Origin: Bog-473 sp963743785
Lineage (GTDB): Bacteria > Actinomycetota > Acidimicrobiia > Acidimicrobiales > RAAP-2
DNA length: 64,000 bases
Direction of reading: 5' to 3'
Assembly (NCBI GenBank): GCA_963743785.1
Contig: CAVURD010000025.1
Coordinates: 157,019 to 221,018, forward strand
In this document: positions 48,743 through 57,171 of the stretch, one piece after another
Layout of the letters: every line of letters starts with the position of its first letter
Position numbering within the stretch: the stretch's first letter is position 1
Translations under genes and position numbers: made by a program
The notes under the pieces: generated by a model
The model's input: only the letters and a program-made list of their open reading frames with translations
What the model was told of the DNA's origin: nothing
Database searches by the model: none

Positions 48743-50101
48743 GTGGAGCGACGCATCTTCGGGATCGAGAACGAGTACGGCGTCACCTTCACGCTGCGGG
48801 GCCAGCGACGCCTCAGCCCCGACGAGGTGGCCCGCTACCTCTTCCGCCGGGTGGTGAGCTGGGGCCGCTCGTCCAATGTCTTTCTCGAGAACGGCGCCCG
48901 GCTCTATCTCGACGTGGGCAGCCACCCCGAATACGCCACCCCCGAGTGCGACAAGATCAGCGACGTCGTCATGCACGACAAGGCGGGGGAGTGGATCCTG
49001 GCGCAACTGGTCAGCGGGGCCCAGGCCCGTCTGCGCGAAGAGGGCATCCGGGGCGAGGTCTACCTCTTCAAGAACAACACCGACTCGGTCGGCAACTCCT
49101 ACGGCTGTCACGAGAATTACCTGACCGAGCGCAACGACGAGTTCAACCGCTACACCGAAGTCCTCATCCCGTTTCTGGTCAGTCGCCAGATCTACTCGGG
49201 CGCCGGCAAGGTGCTGCAGACGGCGCGGGGCGCGGTGTTCTGCCTGAGCCAGCGGGCCGAGCACATCTGGGAGGGGGTCTCCTCGGCCACCACCCGCAGC
49301 CGCCCCATCATCAACACGCGCGACGAGCCCCACGCCGACGCCGAGAAGTTCCGCCGCCTCCACGTGATCGTGGGCGACTCGAACATGAGCGAGTACGCCA
49401 CCTTCCTCAAGGTGGGGACGACCAGCATCCTCCTGGCCATGCTGGAGGACTCCTCGACCGTGCTGCGCGACCTGACGCTGGAGAACCCCATCCGGGCCAT
49501 CCGGGAGATCAGCCACGACATCACCTGCCAGCGCCGGGTCCGCCTGGCCAACGGCCGCGAGATGCGGGCGCTCGACATCCAGAACGAGTACTTCGAACGG
49601 GCGGTGAAGTTCCGGGACAGCCGGGGGCTCTCCCCCGAGGAGGACATCGCCCTCGGCATGTGGGAGCACTGCCTCAAGGGGCTCGAGGCCGACCCCACGT
49701 CGCTCTGGCGCGAGTGCGACTGGGTGGCCAAGCACCGCATCATCGAGGAGGTCCGAGGCCGGCACGGTGTGCCCCTGGCCCACCCCAAGGTGGCCATGAT
49801 CGACCTCATGTACCACGACGTCGATCGCACCCGCGGCCTGTACTACAAGCTCCAGCAACGCGACCAGGTGGACCGGACCTGCACCGACGAGGACATCACC
49901 GACGCCATGACCAACCCGCCCGAGACCACCCGGGCCCGCTTGCGGGGCGCCTTCGTCAAACGGGCCAAGGAGCGCCGCCGGGACTTCACGGTGGACTGGG
50001 TCCATCTCAAGCTCAATGACCAGGCCCAACGCACGGTTTTGCTCAAAGATCCCTTCAAATCGCACGATGAGAGGGTCGAGCGCCTGATCGCTTCTCTCTA
50101 G
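48743..50101 (+). CDS. pafA: Pup-protein ligase
   Basis: 452 aa from GTG 48743. Glutamine-synthetase-fold ligase that phosphorylates the Pup C-terminal Glu and joins it to a protein lysine. RIFGIENEYGVTFTLRGQRR, LFKNNTDSVGNSYGCHENYL, IINTRDEPHADAEKFRRLHV and MSEYATFLKVGTTSILLAML are signatures shared with Dop but lacking the Dop-specific loop. Intact. Closes the proteasome set and is followed 20 bp on by tat genes. Confidence 0.96.
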   Translation: MERRIFGIENEYGVTFTLRGQRRLSPDEVARYLFRRVVSWGRSSNVFLENGARLYLDVGSHPEYATPECDKISDVVMHDKAGEWILAQLVSGAQARLREEGIRGEVYLFKNNTDSVGNSYGCHENYLTERNDEFNRYTEVLIPFLVSRQIYSGAGKVLQTARGAVFCLSQRAEHIWEGVSSATTRSRPIINTRDEPHADAEKFRRLHVIVGDSNMSEYATFLKVGTTSILLAMLEDSSTVLRDLTLENPIRAIREISHDITCQRRVRLANGREMRALDIQNEYFERAVKFRDSRGLSPEEDIALGMWEHCLKGLEADPTSLWRECDWVAKHRIIEEVRGRHGVPLAHPKVAMIDLMYHDVDRTRGLYYKLQQRDQVDRTCTDEDITDAMTNPPETTRARLRGAFVKRAKERRRDFTVDWVHLKLNDQAQRTVLLKDPFKSHDERVERLIASL

Positions 50102-50121
50102 CCGCCATAGAGTGGGGACGC

Positions 50122-50518
50122 ATGTTCAATCTGGATCCAGCCAAGCTGCTGATCATCGTCGTGGTGGCCGTGATCCTGCTCGGGCCGGACAAGCTGCCCC
50201 AGGTGGCCCGGCAGGTGGGAGGGGCCTGGCGCTCGTTCAACGAGTTCCGGCACCGCATGGAGACCGAGGTCCGCGGCTCCATTCCCGACCTGCCCTCCAC
50301 CACCGACATCGCCCGGCTTGGCCCGCTCGCCCTCGGCCCTGCTGAACCATCTCTCCACCATGGACGGGAAGGGCGAGGACACGGCGGCCGAGGCTGCGGC
50401 CGGGGTCGGCCGGGACGCCCGAGACACCGTCCGCCCCGGGAACAACGTCCGTCCCCCGCACCCGACCCATGACCCCGCCGGCCCCGATGCGCCCGTCCGA
50501 CGACGTGGTCACCGGTGA
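50122..50518 (+). CDS. tatA: Twin-arginine translocase TatA/B-type protein (frameshifted)
   Basis: ATG 50122. One N-terminal span LLIIVVVAVILLGPDKLPQV followed by an amphipathic helix RQVGGAWRSFNEFRHRME, the TatA/TatB layout (GPDKLP motif and Gly hinge). After PSTTD (about 50305-50315) the first frame degenerates into Arg/Pro text; skipping one base gives LARSPSALLNHLSTMDGKGE and an acidic tail to a stop at 50516-50518. The longer basic/acidic tail suggests TatB more than TatA. Just upstream of tatC. Confidence 0.85.
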
Positions 50519-50552
50519 CCCCAGTCTGAACTAGCGGGCCCCAGCCAGCACG

Positions 50553-51353
50553 ATGTCCATCCCCCTCCTCGGCACGCGCAAGGACAAACCTTCGCCCGAC
50601 AGCATGACCCTGACCCAGCACCTGGGTGAGCTGCGCCACCGCCTGGTGGTCTGTGTGATCGCGGTGGTCATCACATCCCTGGTCTGCGTGATCGCCTACG
50701 AGCCGATTCTGCATTTCCTGCTCCGGCCGCTCTGCTCGGTCTACGCCACCACCTCGCATCACGGGGCCGGCAACGGGTCGCTGCTGGTCGGGAACAACGG
50801 CACCTGCAACCTCTACGTCACGTCGCCCCTCGACGGACTCACCCTGCGCGTGAAGATCGCCGTGTTCGGAGGGTTGGTCCTCGCCTCCCCGGTCATCCTC
50901 TTCCAGTTGTGGCGCTTCATCACGCCGGGTCTGCAGGCGAGGGAGCGCAAGTGGGCCGTGCCCTTTGTCGCCGCCGCCTTCAGCCTCTTCCTCCTCGGCG
51001 CGGCGACGGCCTACCTCACCCTTCCCCACGCCCTGGCCTTCCTCAAGTCGGTGGGAGGGCCGCAACTCCAGGCCATCTATGACCCCATTCCGTATCTCGG
51101 ACTGATACTGCTCATGATGGGCCTGTTCGGTCTGACCTTCCAGTTCCCGGTGATCCTGGTCTCGCTCGAGCTGGCGCGGGTGGTCACGCCGGCCAAATTG
51201 CTGCACGCCTGGCGCTGGGCCGTGATCATCATCACCGTCGTGGCCGCCGTGTTCACCCCCAGTTCGGATCCCTTCTCCATGCTGGCTCTGGCGATCCCCC
51301 TCGTCGTCTTCTACTTCGCCGCCATCGGGATCGGGAAGCTGCTCGGGCGTTGA
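50553..51353 (+). CDS. tatC: Sec-independent translocase subunit TatC
   Basis: 266 aa, six membrane spans. Binds twin-arginine signals and forms the export channel with TatA/B. MTLTQHLGELRHRLVVCVIA is the conserved cytoplasmic-to-TM1 region (LxxHLxELRxR), FQLWRFITPGLQARERKWAV the first periplasmic-loop-to-TM signature, and FGLTFQFPVILVSLELARVV TM5. VFTPSSDPFSMLALAIPLVV is the conserved TM6 lead. Overlaps the helicase start by four bases. Confidence 0.95.
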   Translation: MSIPLLGTRKDKPSPDSMTLTQHLGELRHRLVVCVIAVVITSLVCVIAYEPILHFLLRPLCSVYATTSHHGAGNGSLLVGNNGTCNLYVTSPLDGLTLRVKIAVFGGLVLASPVILFQLWRFITPGLQARERKWAVPFVAAAFSLFLLGAATAYLTLPHALAFLKSVGGPQLQAIYDPIPYLGLILLMMGLFGLTFQFPVILVSLELARVVTPAKLLHAWRWAVIIITVVAAVFTPSSDPFSMLALAIPLVVFYFAAIGIGKLLGR

Positions 51354-53488
51354 CCGTCTTCCCGTGGCCCGTCTCCGAGGCGGGGGAGGGATGGGACTTC
51401 GAGGCGCAACTTCCCTTCCCGCCCGATGACTTCCAACTCCAGGCCTTCCGGGCGCTTCGGGCCGGACACTCCGTGCTGGTCTCGGCCCCCACCGGGTCGG
51501 GCAAGACGCTGGTGGCGGCCTACGCCGTGCACCGGGCGCTCCAGGCCGGTGGCAAGGCCTTCTACACCACACCGCTCAAAGCGCTGTCCAACCAGAAGTA
51601 CGGCGACCTGGTGGCGACCTACGGCCCGGAGCACGTCGGCCTCCTGACCGGCGACACCGCGGTCAGACCCGAGGCCCCCGTGGTGGTCATGACCACCGAG
51701 GTGCTCCGCAACATGCTGCTGGCCGGTTCCGACCTCCTGGGCGATCTGCACACCGTCATCCTCGACGAAGTCCACTTCATTCAGGACCCCTACCGCGGCG
51801 GCGTCTGGGAAGAGGTGCTGGTGCTCTCGCCGCCCGAGATCCGCTTCGTCTGCCTCTCGGCCACGGTGAACAACGCCAAAGAGCTCGGTCAGTGGCTGCG
51901 CTCGGTCCGGGGGGACACCGACGTGATCGTGGAGCGGCACCGTCCGATCGTCCTGCGCCACCTCTTCGCGGCCCATCGACGGGAGGACGACGAAACGCTG
52001 CTGGTGCCGCTCCTCGCCAACGGCAAGGCCGGTGGGGAAGGCCAGCGCATCGACCAGGCGGTGCGCCGGGCCTCCCAGGGCCGGCCGGCCGGGTGGCAGC
52101 CCAGGGGCAGGGGACCGCGGCTGCCGTATCGCTCACCCCTGCGCACCGAGCTCATCGCCGCGCTCGACGACGAGGACCTGCTCCCCGCCATCGTCTTCAT
52201 CTTCAGCCGGGCCGCCTGCGACGACGCGGTGCGTCAGGTGGTCCGCGACGGCGTGCGCCTGACCGATCGGGATGAACGGGCCACCATCCGCCAGATTGCC
52301 GAGGCGCGCGTGGAATCGCTGAGCGACGAGGATCTCGGCGTACTGGGCTACGACGACTGGCTGGAGGGGCTGTCGGCCGGGGTGGCGGCCCACCACGCCG
52401 GCCTGGTGCCGGTCTTCCGCGAAACGGTCGAGGAGTGCTTCGCCGCCGGACTGCTCCGGGTGGTCTTCGCCACCGAGACGCTGTCGTTGGGCATCAACAT
52501 GCCGGCCCGCACGGTGGTCATCGAGCGCTTCACCAAGTACGGCGGGGCCGGACGGGCCAGCCTCACGTCGGGCGAGTACCTGCAATTGACCGGAAGGGCC
52601 GGCCGGCGCGGCCTCGATGAGGAGGGCCATGCCGTCGTGGTCTGGTCCCACGAGACCACCTTCAGCGAGGCGGCCCGCGTGGCCATGGCCCCGCCTCCCG
52701 ATCTGCGCTCGTCCTTCCGCCCCACCTACAACCTGGCCGTCAATCTGGTCTCCCGCTTCGATCAGGACACCGCCAACGAGGTCCTCCACCGCTCCTTCGC
52801 CCAATGGCAGGCGCAACGGGCCGACCTCCTCTCCCTCCAGCTGAGCCATCGGGTGGCCGTGCTCGAGGAGTTGCACTACGTCGAGGACTGGTCGCTGACG
52901 GCCAGCGGCCACCGCCTGGCCCGCATCTACCACGAGTCCGATCTCCTGGTGGCCGAGGCGCTGGCCAACGAGCTCCTCGACGGGACCGAGCCCGCCATCC
53001 TGGCCGGCGTGGTCTCCTCGGTGGTGTTCGAACCACGGCGCGCCCGGCGACTGGCCGGGCACCGGGGCGGGCGACCACCGGTCCGGCGCGATCGGCGTCG
53101 AGGGGCGGTGGCCGACCGGCTGGGCGAGAAACGGCTGGCCGATCTGCGGTGGCGCTGCGATGCGCTCGCTCTGGTGGCCGAGCACATCCGGGCGGCCGAG
53201 GAGGTCCACCTGGTGCCACGGACGCGGCAGCCTTCCTCGGGCCTGGCCACCGCCGTGGTCTCGTGGGCCCGGGGGGCGTCGTTCGAGACGGCGCTCGGCG
53301 TGGCCGCCCGAGACGTGGGCGATGTGGCGCCGGGCGACTTCGTGCGCACCATGAAGTCGGTGGCCGATCTGGTGCAACAGGTGGCCCACGTGGCCACCGT
53401 TCCGGCCACCCAGAGGGGGGCCCGGGAAGCGGTCGGGCTGCTCCTGCGAGGCGTCGTGGCCGCCGGCCTTCCCGTCCCCGAACGCTGA
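51350..53488 (+). CDS. Ski2/Mtr4-like DExH helicase (HelY type)
   Basis: 712 aa from TTG 51350, overlapping tatC by four bases. Superfamily-2 helicase: VSAPTGSGKTLVAAYAVHRA (motif I), TPLKALSNQKYGD (Ia), VILDEVHFIQDPYRG (DEVH box), LSATVNNAKELGQW (III) and YLQLTGRAGRRGLDEEGHAV (VI). C-terminal DSHCT-like helices with LADLRWRCDALALVAEHIRA. Shorter than mycobacterial HelY (about 900 aa). The tatA-tatC-helY order matches mycobacteria. Likely unwinds structured RNA; direct evidence is absent. Confidence 0.9.
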   Translation: MTVFPWPVSEAGEGWDFEAQLPFPPDDFQLQAFRALRAGHSVLVSAPTGSGKTLVAAYAVHRALQAGGKAFYTTPLKALSNQKYGDLVATYGPEHVGLLTGDTAVRPEAPVVVMTTEVLRNMLLAGSDLLGDLHTVILDEVHFIQDPYRGGVWEEVLVLSPPEIRFVCLSATVNNAKELGQWLRSVRGDTDVIVERHRPIVLRHLFAAHRREDDETLLVPLLANGKAGGEGQRIDQAVRRASQGRPAGWQPRGRGPRLPYRSPLRTELIAALDDEDLLPAIVFIFSRAACDDAVRQVVRDGVRLTDRDERATIRQIAEARVESLSDEDLGVLGYDDWLEGLSAGVAAHHAGLVPVFRETVEECFAAGLLRVVFATETLSLGINMPARTVVIERFTKYGGAGRASLTSGEYLQLTGRAGRRGLDEEGHAVVVWSHETTFSEAARVAMAPPPDLRSSFRPTYNLAVNLVSRFDQDTANEVLHRSFAQWQAQRADLLSLQLSHRVAVLEELHYVEDWSLTASGHRLARIYHESDLLVAEALANELLDGTEPAILAGVVSSVVFEPRRARRLAGHRGGRPPVRRDRRRGAVADRLGEKRLADLRWRCDALALVAEHIRAAEEVHLVPRTRQPSSGLATAVVSWARGASFETALGVAARDVGDVAPGDFVRTMKSVADLVQQVAHVATVPATQRGAREAVGLLLRGVVAAGLPVPER

Positions 53489-53536
53489 CGGCCCATCCGC
53501 CATCAGCCCGTTCCTCAACCGTAGGGTGGGGCGCCC

Positions 53537-55204
53537 ATGTTCCCGTACATCGAAGAGGAATTCACCGCCGACGAGGAGGCCATCCTCCGCCGCTATGTGA
53601 CCAACCTGCACCTGCCGGTATTCGCCCTGGTCAACTTGCCCGAGGTCGTCAAGGGGGCGCTCTTCGCCCGCTACTCCCGCTCGCCCAAGAGCCTGCGCCG
53701 GCTCTTCCTGGACGAGTTCGTGCGCGACCTCGACATCTCCGGCGACATCACCCTCGATGCCACAGTGGGTCTGGCCCGGGCCGAGCAACTCTACGAGAAG
53801 GTCTTCGTCGAATACGGCGACGACTCGGTGGCCCAGCTCGGTGGCGTGCACCTGGCCTGCGAGCAATCCTCCAACGTCCTCTCCAAAGTGCTCGAGTGGG
53901 GCCGCCTCATGGCCTATCTGGAGCAATCCACCCGCTACATCGCCTACAACAACCGACTCGAGAGCGGTCACTACCGCTACTACCGGCCCACCGAAATCCT
54001 CGAGTCGCCCTACGGCGCGCGTTACGTGGGTGACATGGATCGCGTGTTCGATACGTACGGTGAGCTCCTGCCGACGGTCCAAGCCTCGGTGGTGGCGCGG
54101 TTCCCCCAACAGGCCGGGGACAGCGACTTCGTCTACCGCCAAGCGGTCAAGGCAAAGGCACTCGACGCTTTGCGCGGCCTGCTGCCGGCGGCCTGCCTCT
54201 CCAACATCGGCCTCTACGGCACGGGCCAGTCCTATGAGCAACTCCTCCTCCGCATGCGGGCCCATCCACTGCCCGAAGCGCGCACCTACGCCGACATGAT
54301 GCTGACCGAGCTTCGCAAGGTCATCCCGTCGTTTCTTCAACGCGTCGACGTGGCCGAGCGGGGAGGGGAGTGGACCGCCTACCTCGCCGCCACCCGCGAG
54401 GACACGGCCCGGGTGCTCGACCGTCTGTGGCCCGACGACCAGCCCGGCGGCATCGGCGTCACCGGCGGCACCGGTGACAGCGGGGACCCCTCGAGCGAGC
54501 CCCCGGCCGAAGTGACGCTGCTCGACTTCGACCCCGAGGGGGAGGACAAAGTCCTGGCCGCGGCCTGTTTCAGTCAGCGCTCCGGCTCCGAGGTCGAAGC
54601 GCTGCGCCGCGTGCGTCTCCTCAACGGGGAAGAACGCGTGGCCCTGTTGTCGGCCTATGTCGGCGAGCGGACCAACCGGCGCCATCGCCCCGGCCGCGCC
54701 TTCGAACGCACCGACTACCGCTTCGAATTGGTGACGGACTACGGGGCGTTTCGCGACCTGCAGCGTCATCGCATGCTCACCATCGAATGGCAACGATTGG
54801 GCATCTCGCTCGGCTACGACATGCCCGAACTGGTGGCCGACGCCGGCGTGAGCGACAGCTACCGCGCCACCATCGACCGCGCCGAAGACCTCTACCGCAC
54901 GCTGCAGCCGCATTTTCCCGAGCAAGCGTCGTACGCCGTCGCACTGGCCCATCGCATCCGCTACGTCATGCAGTGCAACGCGCGCGAAGCCATGCATCTG
55001 ATCGAACTTCGCTCCGGGCCGCAGGGTCATCCGGCGTATCGGCGGGTGGCGCAGCAGATGCATCGCGCCATTGCCGAACAGGCGGGCCACCACGCCATCG
55101 CCGCGGCCATGACCTTCGTCGATCACGGGACCACTGAACTAGAACGGCTCGAATCCGAGCGCCGCGCCGAGCGCCGCCGCTCGGAAAAATCTCCAACACA
55201 CTGA
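53537..55204 (+). CDS. Double-domain ThyX-like protein
   Basis: 555 aa from ATG 53537. Two ThyX-type (flavin-dependent thymidylate synthase) domains in tandem, about residues 20-270 and 330-540, joined by a Gly/Ser/Pro linker (GGIGVTGGTGDSGDPSSEPP). The ThyX signature RHRxxSxNExSxRY is split: domain 1 reads WGRLMAYLEQSTRY, keeping only the second half, and domain 2 reads RHRMLTIEWQRLG, keeping only the first half. The classic single-domain motif is absent from both. Function may be a divergent thymidylate or other flavin enzyme. Not in an operon with folate genes here. Confidence 0.85.
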   Translation: MFPYIEEEFTADEEAILRRYVTNLHLPVFALVNLPEVVKGALFARYSRSPKSLRRLFLDEFVRDLDISGDITLDATVGLARAEQLYEKVFVEYGDDSVAQLGGVHLACEQSSNVLSKVLEWGRLMAYLEQSTRYIAYNNRLESGHYRYYRPTEILESPYGARYVGDMDRVFDTYGELLPTVQASVVARFPQQAGDSDFVYRQAVKAKALDALRGLLPAACLSNIGLYGTGQSYEQLLLRMRAHPLPEARTYADMMLTELRKVIPSFLQRVDVAERGGEWTAYLAATREDTARVLDRLWPDDQPGGIGVTGGTGDSGDPSSEPPAEVTLLDFDPEGEDKVLAAACFSQRSGSEVEALRRVRLLNGEERVALLSAYVGERTNRRHRPGRAFERTDYRFELVTDYGAFRDLQRHRMLTIEWQRLGISLGYDMPELVADAGVSDSYRATIDRAEDLYRTLQPHFPEQASYAVALAHRIRYVMQCNAREAMHLIELRSGPQGHPAYRRVAQQMHRAIAEQAGHHAIAAAMTFVDHGTTELERLESERRAERRRSEKSPTH

Positions 55205-55544
55205 CCAGGAACAATCGACATCGTCCCTGCTGGGAGGTGGTCAGTGCCCCTTGACGCCACCTCCCTCCGAGTGCGTAGTGTACGGCGCAGTCCCAAACGC
55301 CCCTACAGAGCCGAAAGCGACCGCGCTGGATGTACCTGAGGGGGGGATGCTGTGAGAGGCGGAGGGAGGCCTAGGGGTCGAGTAGAGAACGTTTCCCACA
55401 CCCGGCTTGACCGGATGGGGGAAATGGCGCCAAAGACCCCGGGCCCGCCCGCCTGGCCACCGCCGTGAGTCCCCAGAGGACCTTGACTTTGCGGGCCCCC
55501 CCGTGATTGACCCGGCGCGATGACCGTCTATGCTCCGGCGGCAA
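55205..55544. other. Intergenic region with terminator-like hairpin
   Basis: 340 bases without a supportable gene between the ThyX-like gene and DUF4193. Holds the hairpin at 55232-55265 and, presumably, the DUF4193 promoter. GC-rich, no other structure seen. Confidence 0.4.
55232..55265 (+). terminator. Terminator-like hairpin after ThyX-like gene
   Basis: gggaggtgg (55232-55240) pairs with ccacctccc (55257-55265); tca and tga just inside can extend the stem with a bulge. No U-run follows. Confidence 0.55.
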
Positions 55545-56048
55545 ATGGCCACCAAGAAGAAGGACATGCCCAAAGATCTCGAGAAGGAGACCCCTGCCGT
55601 CGACCCCGACGAGGCCCTCGACGACGATGACCTGGAGGTCGATATCGATGAGGACGCCCTGGAGGACCTCGAGGTAGACGACCCCCTCGACGTGGACGTC
55701 GTCGTCGACGACGAGGACGACGATGACGCGGTCGATGCCATAGAAATCCTCACCCCCTCCCCGGCCGCCGTCGTGGAGAAGTCCGGTGAGGCCGAGGACG
55801 AAGAGGAAGAAGAAGAGCCCGAGGACGAGGACGTCGAAGCGAGCCTCGACGTCATCTTGAAAGAGCGCCTCGTCGTCGAGGACGAGCCCGAGGACGAGGA
55901 AGCAACCGACCAGGAGGACAAGAGCGAGGGCAACGAGCGTGTCCTGCCCAAGCAACCCGACGAGTTCGTCTGCCGTTCCTGCTTCTTGGTCAAGCACCCG
56001 AGCCAGCTGGCCGACAAGAAGAAGATGCTCTGTCGGGATTGTGTCTGA
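55545..56048 (+). CDS. DUF4193 family acidic protein with C-terminal zinc-finger motif
   Basis: 167 aa from ATG 55545 (MATKKKDMPK). An extremely Asp/Glu-rich middle (DEDALEDLEVDDPLDVDVVV and several EEEEEE runs) leads to FVCRSCFLVKHPSQLADKKK then CRDC, two CxxC pairs typical of DUF4193, an actinobacterial family of unknown role, possibly RNA-polymerase or nucleic-acid associated. The acidic length is greater than usual. Its stop overlaps the next gene start by eight bases. Confidence 0.87.
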   Translation: MATKKKDMPKDLEKETPAVDPDEALDDDDLEVDIDEDALEDLEVDDPLDVDVVVDDEDDDDAVDAIEILTPSPAAVVEKSGEAEDEEEEEEPEDEDVEASLDVILKERLVVEDEPEDEEATDQEDKSEGNERVLPKQPDEFVCRSCFLVKHPSQLADKKKMLCRDCV

Positions 56049-56700
56049 CGACACCAAGACTCCGGATGACGCGGGGGCTCCCGATGACGCCGGAGCTCCA
56101 CGCATGACGCCGGAGCCCCGCATGTCGCCGGAGCTCAACATGACGCCGGGGCCCCGCATGACGCCGGAGCTCCCGACGAGCCGGAACCGGGTCGGGGTCC
56201 ACTCGACGTCTTGCTGTTCGCTCCCGTCGGCGTGGTGATGACCGTGGCCGAGGACCTGCCGGGGCTCATCGCCAAAGGTCGCAAGCGGGTCGACCAGGAG
56301 ATCAGCAACGCGCGCACCGTCGGTGCCTTCGTGGTGCGTTTCGGTCAGAAGGACCTGACCCGGCGGGTGGGCCAGCTCTTCGGCCAGGACGCCCCGGACC
56401 GATCGAATCCCGCCGGGTGCCACCGATGATGACGATGCCGGCGCCCCCGGGGCCACCACGGCGACGCCGAAGCCCGTTCCGGACCCCGCCGACAGCGCCG
56501 TGGTCGAGCAGGTCTTCGCCGGGTACGACACCCTCTCGGCGTCGCAGGTGGTGCGCCGGCTCGAAAGCCTAGAGCCCGACCATCTGCGGGCGGTTCACCG
56601 GTACGAGGCGTCACACCGCAATCGCCGGACCATCCTCAATCGCACCCAGCAGCTGCTCGAGGCCGACCCTCCGGTCGGCCCCACGGCGTCGACCCCGTAG
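56041..56700 (+). CDS. Hypothetical protein with DDAGAP repeats (two frameshifts)
   Basis: GTG 56041 overlaps the DUF4193 stop. The N-terminus MSDDTKTPDDAGAPDDAGAP is encoded by an 18-bp tandem repeat; at 56101-56102 the repeat slips by two bases and the frame changes. The middle reads LLFAPVGVVMTVAEDLPGLI, KGRKRVDQEISNARTVGAFV; near 56400 the frame changes back, and the end reads LSASQVVRRLESLEPDHLRA, YEASHRNRRTILNRTQQLLE to a stop at 56700. The C-terminal part resembles helical lipid-droplet-like or DUF domains of actinobacterial proteins. Function unknown. Confidence 0.7.
56065..56174. repeat. 18-bp tandem repeat, six copies, with a 2-bp slip
   Basis: Units gatgacgccggagctccc and close variants at 56065, 56083, 56103, 56121, 56139 and 56157. 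The spacing is 18 except between copies two and three, where two extra bases (56101-56102) fall. Confidence 0.85.
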
Positions 56701-56709
56701 GGGGAGCCG

Positions 56710-57171
56710 GTGGAACGGGCACGCCCAGCGGAACCAGCTGACCTGGCCCTGGGCGCCCAGCTGCTCGCGACCGCCATACAGGGCGCCCGTTCCATGCGAG
56801 GGGGAGCGGCCCTGCTCGGTTCGCACACGCCGGAAGACCTCATCGCGCGCTGGACCTCGCCTGGATCCGATGCCGCCCTCTACGTGGGTGAGTTCCACCA
56901 CGCCCTGGTCGGGTTGGCCGCGGCCACCACCTTCACCCGTACCGGTAGCACCGACACGAGCGGGCGGATCGAGTGCTGTTTTGTGGAATCCGACGCCCGG
57001 GGCGTCGGCGTGGGGAGCGCCCTGATGGAGGCGGTGGTCGGCTGGTGCGTGGCGCGCGGCTGCCGCGACATTGACGCCCTGGCCCTGCCCGGAGACCGGT
57101 CATCGAAACAACGGCTCGAGGCAGCCGGCTTCGTGGCCCGGCTGCTGACGCTCAACCGCCGGCCGGACTGA
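56710..57171 (+). CDS. GNAT family N-acetyltransferase
   Basis: 153 aa from GTG 56710. Transfers an acyl group from acyl-CoA to an amine. GRIECCFVESDARGVGVGSA contains the strand-4 and R/Q-x-x-G-x-G/A acyl-CoA pyrophosphate loop (ARGVGVGSALM); RDIDALALPGDRSSKQRLEA and AAGFVARL complete the fold. Substrate unreadable. Its last 20 bases overlap the convergent 429-aa gene. Confidence 0.87.
   Translation: MERARPAEPADLALGAQLLATAIQGARSMRGGAALLGSHTPEDLIARWTSPGSDAALYVGEFHHALVGLAAATTFTRTGSTDTSGRIECCFVESDARGVGVGSALMEAVVGWCVARGCRDIDALALPGDRSSKQRLEAAGFVARLLTLNRRPD

Noticed and set aside
52133..55126. A 997-codon open frame on the minus strand
   Set aside because: It lies antisense to the helicase and ThyX-like genes and its translation is His/Gly/Arg-rich with no family sequence; a high-GC third-position artefact.
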